Positions 58,176 to 64,000 of a stretch of 64,000 nucleotides of DNA are shown piece by piece (positions within the stretch are counted from its first letter, which is position 1; every line of letters starts with the position of its first letter). The stretch lies in NCBI RefSeq assembly GCF_001542415.1, contig NZ_LNCU01000115.1, positions 136,507 through 200,506 on the forward strand, in the 5' to 3' direction. The position numbers were made by a program, and so were the translations under genes. The notes beneath the pieces were generated by a model. That model saw nothing but the letters and a program-made list of their open reading frames with translations, made no database searches and had not been told where the DNA came from. The DNA comes from Bradyrhizobium macuxiense (GTDB lineage Bacteria > Pseudomonadota > Alphaproteobacteria > Rhizobiales > Xanthobacteraceae).

Positions 58176-59456
58176 TCAGGCGCGCAGGGCCTGGTCGAGG
58201 TCGGCGATCAGGTCTTCCTTGTCCTCGATGCCGATCGACAGCCGGACCACATCGGGGGCGGCACCCGATTTCACCTTGGCGGCATCGTCGAGCTGGCTGT
58301 GGGTGGTCGAGGCCGGGTGGATCACCAGCGAGCGGGTGTCGCCGACATTGGCGAGATGCGAGAACAGCTTCAGGTTCGAGACCAGATTGACGCCGGCGTC
58401 GTAGCCGCCCTTGAGGCTGAAGGTGAACACCGCGCCCGCGCCCTTCGGCGCATATTTGCGCTGGAGGTTGTTGTACCTGTCGCTGGGCAGGCCGGCATAG
58501 TTCACCGCCGAGACCGCCGGATGCCCGGAGAGGAACTCCGCCACCGCCTTGGCATTGTCGCAGTGCTTCTGCATGCGCAGCGGCAGCGTCTCGATGCCGG
58601 TCAGGATCATGAAGGCGTTGAACGGCGACAGCGCCGGCCCGAGGTCGCGCAAGCCGAGCACGCGGCAGGCGATCGCGAAGGCGAAATTGCCGAACGTCTC
58701 CTGGATCCGGATGCCGTGATATTCCGGGCGCGGCTCGCTCAGCATCGGATATTTGTTGTCCTTCGACCAGTCGAAGGTGCCGGCGTCGACGATGATGCCG
58801 CCGAGCGAATTGCCGTGGCCGCCGAGGAATTTCGTCGCCGAATGCACGACGATGTCGGCGCCGTGATCGATCGGCTTGATCAGATAGGGCGACGCCAGCG
58901 TGTTGTCGACGATCAGCGGCACACCGGCCTTGCGCGCGACAGCCGCGATCGCCTCGATGTCGGTGATGCTGCCGGCCGGGTTGGCGATCGACTCGATGAA
59001 GATCGCCTTGGTATGCGGCGTCACCGCCTGCTCGAAGGTCGAGACCTCGTCGGGATCGGCCCAGGCGACGTTCCAGCCGAAGGCCTTGAAGGCATGGGTG
59101 AACTGGTTGATCGAGCCGCCATAGAGCTTGCGCGCCGCAATCACCTCGTCACCGGGCTTCATCAGCTGCTGCAGCACGACGAGCTGCGCGGCGTGACCGG
59201 AGGCGACCGCAAGCCCGGCAGTGCCGCCCTCGAGCGCGGCGACGCGCTCTTCCAGCACCGCGTTGGTCGGGTTGCCGATCCGGGTATAGATGTTGCCGAA
59301 CGCCTGTAGGCCGAACAGCGAGGCGGCATGGTCGGCGTCGTTGAAGACGAAAGATGTGGTCTGGTAGATTGGCGTCGCCCGCGCGCCGGTGGTGGGATCA
59401 GGCTGCGCACCGGCGTGCACGGCGAGGGTGGAGAATCCCGGAAGGCGATCGGTCAT
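58176..59456 (-). CDS. metY: O-acetylhomoserine sulfhydrylase (PLP)
   Basis: 426 residues, Cys/Met-metabolism PLP family. TSFVFNDADHAASLFGLQ, NPTNAVLEERVAALEGG and the PLP-Lys segment HSATKFLGGHGNSLGG are visible. It makes homocysteine from O-acetylhomoserine and sulfide. Its ATG overlaps the stop of a 36-codon upstream ORF. Confidence 0.93.
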   Translation of the reverse strand: MTDRLPGFSTLAVHAGAQPDPTTGARATPIYQTTSFVFNDADHAASLFGLQAFGNIYTRIGNPTNAVLEERVAALEGGTAGLAVASGHAAQLVVLQQLMKPGDEVIAARKLYGGSINQFTHAFKAFGWNVAWADPDEVSTFEQAVTPHTKAIFIESIANPAGSITDIEAIAAVARKAGVPLIVDNTLASPYLIKPIDHGADIVVHSATKFLGGHGNSLGGIIVDAGTFDWSKDNKYPMLSEPRPEYHGIRIQETFGNFAFAIACRVLGLRDLGPALSPFNAFMILTGIETLPLRMQKHCDNAKAVAEFLSGHPAVSAVNYAGLPSDRYNNLQRKYAPKGAGAVFTFSLKGGYDAGVNLVSNLKLFSHLANVGDTRSLVIHPASTTHSQLDDAAKVKSGAAPDVVRLSIGIEDKEDLIADLDQALRA

Positions 59457-59563
59457 ACTTTGTCGTCCTGTTGTGGCCTGGTCGAAATGCGCGGCATGCT
59501 GATGGCGGCGGCGCTCGCCGTCAAGCCGAGTTGCCGCTCGCGCCGCGTGTTTGAAACGGGCAT
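59453..59563 (-). CDS. 36-residue upstream ORF coupled to metY
   Basis: ATG at 59563, ending MPRISTRPQQDDKV-stop, with its TGA overlapping the metY ATG (GTATGA). Third positions are ~77% G or C. There is no good ribosome site. It could be a leader peptide or a coupled small protein controlling metY translation. Confidence 0.42.
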   Translation of the reverse strand: MPVSNTRRERQLGLTASAAAISMPRISTRPQQDDKV

Positions 59564-59607
59564 GCTGCGCTCTGCTGGATGATTGAAACGATTGTTCCGC
59601 CGATGTG

Positions 59608-60192
59608 TCAGGAGGTCTCAGTCTTGTTTTTCGCGGCGCGGTCAGATGCCGCAGTCTGCCCGCCGCCGAAGCTCGTGCGGTTGAGCGACAGCCGCATGCC
59701 TTGCGTCGGGATCGGCGCGCGCTTGGCGCTCAGCGTGCGCGAGTTGACGCCCATCCAGGAGATCTCCGACGAGAGACGGCCGTACTCGATCTTCGGGCAG
59801 CGGTTCATCACGACCTTGAGACCGGCGGCTTCCGCCTTCTCCGCGGCGGCATCGTCGCGCGCGCCGAGCTGCATCCAGATCACCTTCGGCAGCGGCGACA
59901 GCTTCAGCGCTTCTTCCACCACCGGCATGATGTGGCTCGAATTGCGGAAGATATCGATCATGTCGATCGGGCGGCCGATGTCCGCGAGCGAGGCCACGAA
60001 CGGCTTGCCCATCAGCGTCTTGCCGACATGGCCGGGGTTGACCGGGATCATGTCGTAGCCGCGCTGCGCCAGATATTTGAACGCGAAGTAACTCGGCCGC
60101 ACATTCACGGGTGAGGCGCCGACCATCGCGATCGACTTCACGCTGTTGAGGATGCTGCGGATGTAATTGTCGTCGTAGGCGTCGTGGTTCAT
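59608..60192 (-). CDS. CoA-binding domain protein (YccU-like)
   Basis: 194 residues from the ATG at 60192 (AGGA upstream). Rossmann-type CoA-binding domain: KSIAMVGASPVNVRPSYFAFKYLAQRGYDMIPVNP, then VIWMQLGARDDAAAEKAEAAGLKVVMNRCPKIEY. Such proteins are small CoA-binding/acyl-CoA synthetase-related folds; function unknown. Confidence 0.85.
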   Translation of the reverse strand: MNHDAYDDNYIRSILNSVKSIAMVGASPVNVRPSYFAFKYLAQRGYDMIPVNPGHVGKTLMGKPFVASLADIGRPIDMIDIFRNSSHIMPVVEEALKLSPLPKVIWMQLGARDDAAAEKAEAAGLKVVMNRCPKIEYGRLSSEISWMGVNSRTLSAKRAPIPTQGMRLSLNRTSFGGGQTAASDRAAKNKTETS

Positions 60193-60205
60193 TTTAGTCC
60201 TGTCA

Positions 60206-60307
60206 GTCATTCCGGGGTGATGCGTGGCATCGAACTATGATGCGCACTTGCGCATCTGAGAATCCCGAGATTCCGGGTCTGGTTCTAACGCACCATCCCG
60301 GAATGAC
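60206..60307. repeat. Palindromic intergenic repeat (GTCATTCCGGGG type)
   Basis: GTCATTCCGGGGTG at one end and CACCATCCCGGAATGAC at the other, with TGCGCACTTGCGCA in the middle. It lies just upstream of the CoA-binding gene. Confidence 0.65.
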
Positions 60308-60322
60308 GCCCGAAGAGGCGCG

Positions 60323-61147
60323 TCACTTGTCCTGCCACTTCGGCTCGCGCTTCTCGATGAAGGCGCCGATGCCTTCCTCGGCGTCGCGCGCCATCATGTT
60401 CTCGGTCATCACCTCGGCGGCGAAGCGATAGGCGTCCGCGAGGTTCATCTCGGCCTGGCGATAGAACGCCTCCTTGCCGAGCTTGACCGTGTGGGCCGAT
60501 TTCAATGCGACCTTCTGCGCCAGCGCGATCGCGGCATCGCGCTCGGTGCCGGCTGGCACGACGCGGTTGACCAGGCCGATGCCCTGCGCAGTGGCCGCGG
60601 AGATCGGCTCGCCGGTGAGCAGCATCTCCATCGCCTGCTTGCGCGGCACGTTGCGCGACAGCGCCACCATCGGCGTCGAGCAGAACAGGCCGATGTCGAC
60701 GCCCGGCGTCGCGAAGGTCGCGGCTTCGGATGCGACGGCGAGGTCGCAGCTTGCGACAAGCTGGCAGCCGGCCGCGGTGGCGACGCCCTGGACGGCGGCA
60801 ACTACCGGCTTGGGCAGGCGTACGATTGCCTGCATCATCGCGCTGCATGCGTTCATGAGCTCGGCGAAATAGGCGCGGCCGCGATCGGCGTCGCTGCGGC
60901 GGGCGGTGAGCTCCTTCAAATCATGGCCGGCAGAGAAGGCCGGGCCGTTGGCGGCGATCACGACGCCGCGGATCGCCTTGTCGCTGCCGATGTCGTTCAG
61001 CGCTGCGTGCAATTCGCCGATCAGTCCCTCGGACAGGCTGTTGCGCGCCGCGGGGCGGTTCAACGTCAGTACCGCAATACTGCCGACGGCTTCTCGCAGC
61101 AGGATCGGGACTTGCGGCGCTTCTGCGCGGGCGGCTTGGGCGGACAT
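60323..61147 (-). CDS. Enoyl-CoA hydratase/isomerase family protein
   Basis: 274 residues, crotonase fold: PAFSAGHDLKELTAR (oxyanion loop), VVAAVQGVATAAGCQLVASCDLA and FATPGVDIGLFC. Compared with classical enoyl-CoA hydratase, both catalytic Glu positions differ (Gln in GCQLV, Gly in TPGVDIG), as in ECHDC3-type members. It is probably not a standard hydratase. Confidence 0.9.
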   Translation of the reverse strand: MSAQAARAEAPQVPILLREAVGSIAVLTLNRPAARNSLSEGLIGELHAALNDIGSDKAIRGVVIAANGPAFSAGHDLKELTARRSDADRGRAYFAELMNACSAMMQAIVRLPKPVVAAVQGVATAAGCQLVASCDLAVASEAATFATPGVDIGLFCSTPMVALSRNVPRKQAMEMLLTGEPISAATAQGIGLVNRVVPAGTERDAAIALAQKVALKSAHTVKLGKEAFYRQAEMNLADAYRFAAEVMTENMMARDAEEGIGAFIEKREPKWQDK

Positions 61148-61217
61148 GGCGAAATTCCACTATGGTGACTATGACAACTTAATGTAACAGGCAGGCTGAA
61201 GCGAGGGCGGGCAGGGC

Positions 61218-61646
61218 ATGGCGATTGCGAAAATGAGCGTGGCTGATCTGGAGGAGTTCCTGCGCAAGGAATTTCCGCAGGCGTTCACGTATGACGACAT
61301 CAGGATCGAGAGCGCCGACGGCGAAACGGCGCTGCTGCGCCAGCGCTTCAGCGAGCGCATGCTGCGGCCGGGTGGCACGGTGTCCGGCCCGACCCTGATG
61401 GGGCTGGCCGATTTCGCGATGTATGTGGTGCTGCTGTCGGCGATCGGGCCGATCGGCCTTGCGGTGACCACCAACCTCAACATCAACTTCCTGCGCAAGG
61501 GTCAGCCGGGGCAGGACGTGCTCGCGGTGGCGAAGCTGCTCAAGCTCGGCAAGCGGCTCGCGGTCGGCGATGTCAATTTGCTGTCGGGCACGTCGCCCGA
61601 TCCGATCGCCCATGTCACGGCGACCTATTCCATTCCGAACACGTGA
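61218..61646 (+). CDS. PaaI-type hotdog thioesterase
   Basis: 142 residues. GGTVSGPTLMGLADFAMYVVLLS is the hotdog helix with the usual G-x-x-x-x-x-x-D pattern, then TTNLNINFLRKG. It hydrolyses acyl-CoA; the substrate is unknown. It is divergent from the enoyl-CoA hydratase homologue. Confidence 0.88.
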   Translation: MAIAKMSVADLEEFLRKEFPQAFTYDDIRIESADGETALLRQRFSERMLRPGGTVSGPTLMGLADFAMYVVLLSAIGPIGLAVTTNLNINFLRKGQPGQDVLAVAKLLKLGKRLAVGDVNLLSGTSPDPIAHVTATYSIPNT

Positions 61647-61718
61647 GCTTTTTGCAGGTATTATAACACCGTATTTATAAACCATTGATTTGATTGACGT
61701 AATTATCTCGCTGGGACG

Positions 61719-61747
61719 TTGACGTGCGCGCGCGGCTTCTCTAGAAA
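61719..61747 (+). promoter_or_regulatory. Sigma-70 promoter of rplM-rpsI
   Basis: TTGACG, 17 bases, TAGAAA, a good housekeeping promoter 54 bases upstream of rplM. Confidence 0.6.
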
Positions 61748-61800
61748 ACCGCGCAGTTCGGCGCATACGGCGCCGATTTCTTTTTTCACGGATTTCACAC

Positions 61801-62265
61801 ATGAGCACGTTCTCGGCCAAGCCCGCCGAAGTGACGAAGAAGTGGGTGGTGATCGACGCCAAGGGTCTGGTCGTCGGTCGTCTCGCGACCCTCGTCGCCA
61901 TGCGTCTGCGCGGCAAACACCTGCCCACCTACACCCCGCACGTCGATTGCGGCGACAACGTCATCATCGTCAACGCCGCGCATGTGGTGCTGACCGGTCG
62001 CAAGCGCGACCAGAAGACCTACTACAAGCACACCGGCTTTATCGGCGGCATCAAGGAGCGCACCGCGAAGCAGATCCTCGAGGGGCGCTTCCCCGAGCGC
62101 GTCGTCGAGAAGGCGATCGAGCGCATGATTCCTCGTGGCCCGCTCGGCCGCATGCAGATGGGCAACCTGCGCGTCTACGCCGGTGCCGATCATCCGCATG
62201 AAGCCCAGAACCCCGAGAAGGTCGATATCGCGTCGCTGAACCGCAAGAACACGAGGGCCGCATAA
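61801..62265 (+). CDS. rplM: Ribosomal protein L13 (uL13)
   Basis: 154 residues. KKWVVIDAKGLVVGRLATLVAMRLRGK and GCRRL-free KAIERMIPRGPLGRMQMGNLRVYAG are typical. The stop is immediately followed by rpsI. Confidence 0.96.
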   Translation: MSTFSAKPAEVTKKWVVIDAKGLVVGRLATLVAMRLRGKHLPTYTPHVDCGDNVIIVNAAHVVLTGRKRDQKTYYKHTGFIGGIKERTAKQILEGRFPERVVEKAIERMIPRGPLGRMQMGNLRVYAGADHPHEAQNPEKVDIASLNRKNTRAA

Positions 62266-62742
62266 ATGTCCGACACGTTGCAGTCTCTCGACCAGCTCTC
62301 GCAGGTCAAGCCGGCGGCTCCCGAAGCCCCGAAGTATGTGAAGAAGGTCGACAAGTACAATCGCGCCTATGCCACCGGCAAGCGCAAGGACGCGGTCGCC
62401 CGCGTCTGGGTCAAGCCCGGCTCGGGCAAGATCTCGGTCAACACCCGCGAGTTCGAGGTGTACTTCGCCCGTCCGGTGCTGCGCATGATGATCCAGCAGC
62501 CGCTTGTCGCAGCCGCGCGCAACGGCCAGTACGACGTGATCTGCACCGTCACCGGCGGCGGTCTCTCGGGCCAGGCCGGTGCGGTCCGCCACGGCATCTC
62601 GAAGGCGCTGACCAACTTCGAACCCGAGCTGCGCAGCGTCCTCAAGAAGGGCGGCTTCCTCACCCGTGACTCCCGCTCGGTCGAGCGCAAGAAGTACGGC
62701 AAGGCCAAGGCCCGTAAGTCCTTCCAGTTCTCGAAGCGCTAA
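62266..62742 (+). CDS. rpsI: Ribosomal protein S9 (uS9)
   Basis: 158 residues, ending KARKSFQFSKR, the S9 C-terminal tail that reaches the P-site tRNA. It is directly adjacent to rplM, with a terminator downstream. Confidence 0.96.
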   Translation: MSDTLQSLDQLSQVKPAAPEAPKYVKKVDKYNRAYATGKRKDAVARVWVKPGSGKISVNTREFEVYFARPVLRMMIQQPLVAAARNGQYDVICTVTGGGLSGQAGAVRHGISKALTNFEPELRSVLKKGGFLTRDSRSVERKKYGKAKARKSFQFSKR

Positions 62743-62789
62743 TTCGAGTCGTAAAATTTGCGGCAATCGCCGCGCGTATCGAGTTGAAG

Positions 62790-62813
62790 AGGGCGCCGCG
62801 AGGCGCCCTTTTT
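62790..62813 (+). terminator. Rho-independent terminator after rpsI
   Basis: GGGCGCC-GCGA-GGCGCCC stem (extended by an A-T pair) followed by TTTTT. Confidence 0.88.
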
Positions 62814-62976
62814 GCTGTTCGGTTAGACATGAATTAACGCAGATTTTCGCGAAAACTTGCGTATGCGTGCAAACGAAATTCGAACGCCGGTCTCCTAGTC
62901 TGCAAGCTCGCAGCGGCGCGGCATCACCTAATAATTGCACCTGCGAACGTCGCATCACACTGGCTGGGGTGAGATT

Positions 62977-64000
62977 ATGTCGTTCGATCCGTCGACACTT
63001 TATTTGTTCGCGACCATGGTTGCGGGCATGCTCGGTGCCATGCTGATGTTCTTCGGCAGGCAGGAGAACATTCCTGCGTTGAAGTGGTGGGGGACGGCCT
63101 ATCTGCTCGGTGCAGCATCGGTCGGACTCTGGACGATCGGCGGCTCGATGTTCGGCGAGTCCGTGCTGCTGGGGCTGAACGCCGTCGGCTTCATCGCCTG
63201 CGGCATGGTCTGGAACGCTTCGCGGGTTTTCCACGGCCGCAAGCCGAACCTGCCGGGGCTCGTGCTTGGCGCGATCGCCTGGATCGGCACCGTGACGACT
63301 GTGCATGATTCCGCGAACCGTCTGACGATCGGCGCTGCGATCGTGGCGATCTACGCTGCGCTGACTGCGTCCGAACTGTGGAGCGAGCGCCGGCGCGCGA
63401 TGCAGAGGCGCTGGCCCGCGATCGTGGTGCCGGTCCTGCATGGCAGCGTCTTGATGCTGCCGATCCTGCTCGGCGCCCTGTTGCGTCCTAATGAGGAGAA
63501 TTTCGGCAACAGCTTCTGGGTCACCTTGTTCTCGATCGAACTCGTGCTCTATGCGATCGGAACGGTGTTCGTGATCTTCATGATGGTGTCGGACCGTGCG
63601 GTCGCCGTGCACAAGACCGCCGCGTCGATCGATCCTCTGAGCGGCATGCTGAACCGCCGTGGCTTCTCCGAGGCCTGCTCGCGGGTGATCGAGCGGGAAG
63701 CCAATGCCGGCCGCCCGGTCACGATGATGATCTTCGACATCGATCATTTCAAGTCGATCAACGACCGCTTCGGTCATCCCGCGGGCGACGAGATCCTGAA
63801 GCTGTTTGCCGCCGTGGTGATCAACAGTCTCAGGATCAGCGATCTCTCCGGTCGCATCGGCGGCGAGGAATTCGCAGCACTTTTGCCGTGTTCGCTGGAG
63901 GAGGGCGTGCTGGTCGCCGAGCGCGTCCGCGAAGCCTTCGAGTCCAGCGGCATCGTTTGCGATGAGGGGCCGGTCGATACCACCGTCAGCATCGGCGTGG
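62977..64000 (+). CDS. Membrane diguanylate cyclase (runs off right edge)
   Basis: The frame is open from the ATG at 62977 to the edge (341 codons). Six hydrophobic segments occupy about residues 8-205, then a GGDEF domain with SGMLNRRGFSEA and FDIDHFKSINDRFGHPAGDEIL. The active-site loop GRIGGEEFAALLP has a catalytic GGEEF, and RISD five residues before it is the c-di-GMP-binding inhibitory I-site, so an active, product-inhibited c-di-GMP synthase is expected. The C-terminus lies outside the window. Confidence 0.92.
   Translation, partial: MSFDPSTLYLFATMVAGMLGAMLMFFGRQENIPALKWWGTAYLLGAASVGLWTIGGSMFGESVLLGLNAVGFIACGMVWNASRVFHGRKPNLPGLVLGAIAWIGTVTTVHDSANRLTIGAAIVAIYAALTASELWSERRRAMQRRWPAIVVPVLHGSVLMLPILLGALLRPNEENFGNSFWVTLFSIELVLYAIGTVFVIFMMVSDRAVAVHKTAASIDPLSGMLNRRGFSEACSRVIEREANAGRPVTMMIFDIDHFKSINDRFGHPAGDEILKLFAAVVINSLRISDLSGRIGGEEFAALLPCSLEEGVLVAERVREAFESSGIVCDEGPVDTTVSIGV

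Noticed and set aside
59464..59600. SAM-II riboswitch upstream of metY
   Set aside because: The expected conserved pseudoknot segments could not be found; the sequence instead holds a coding-like short ORF.
61795..63777. 660-residue open frame antisense to rplM, rpsI and the cyclase
   Set aside because: Shadow of three clear plus-strand genes.

Overview
The window is high-GC alphaproteobacterial chromosome, most likely Bradyrhizobium or a close relative. This rests on the strong G/C third-position bias, a GcrA cell-cycle regulator, a Porin_2 porin, the plsX-fabH-ihfA-MerR block, the NadQ-type nadABC locus and several typical Bradyrhizobium palindromic repeats. The species call comes from gene content and recall, not from a search.

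Layout. (1) 1-6370, minus strand: a chromate/metal-stress island with a secreted protein running off the left edge, a YncE-like propeller, ChrA, a diheme cytochrome c, a DUF1259 protein, two small periplasmic proteins and a rhodanese-ChrB fusion. Two near-identical structured leader elements sit before the chrA and chrB-like units. (2) 6673-7846: a nickel/cobalt permease behind a textbook NikR operator. (3) 8445-15027: housekeeping run glyA, nrdR, ribD, ribE, ribH, nusB, thiL. (4) 15240-19332: H+-pyrophosphatase, a small helical protein, a TctC-type binding protein and an unknown. (5) 19502-24692: bamE, divergent from CBP3 chaperone/yceD, then plsX-fabH-ihfA-MerR; tRNA-Pro(GGG) follows. (6) 24914-27670: MarR regulator, porin, and a likely small RNA. 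(7) 28260-39009: catabolic and regulatory genes (DHDPS-family lyase, SDR, GcrA, an RHH-like protein, acyl-CoA synthetase, acetamidase, YdcF, DUF169, saccharopine-dehydrogenase-like oxidoreductase, FAD monooxygenase with a divergent MarR).

(8) 38981-50853: exopolysaccharide locus (O-antigen ligase-like, initiating sugar transferase, GT4, Wzz/GumC-like, CelD-like acyltransferase, degenerate polysaccharide deacetylase), split by an MFS transporter/LysR pair. (9) 50897-61646: methyltransferase, DUF2842, ctaA, nadC-nadB-nadA with nadQ, metY, a CoA-binding protein, an enoyl-CoA hydratase homologue and a thioesterase. (10) 61801-64000: rplM-rpsI and a membrane diguanylate cyclase cut by the right edge.

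No phage, CRISPR array or insertion sequence was recognised. The most notable non-gene signals are the duplicated chr leader RNA, the NikR and NadQ operators, the double MarR palindrome at 38426-38457, the three-hairpin RNA candidate at 27588-27669, and short ORFs translationally coupled to chrA and metY. Notable degenerate proteins are the deacetylase, the Wzz-fused ATPase domain and the enoyl-CoA hydratase homologue.
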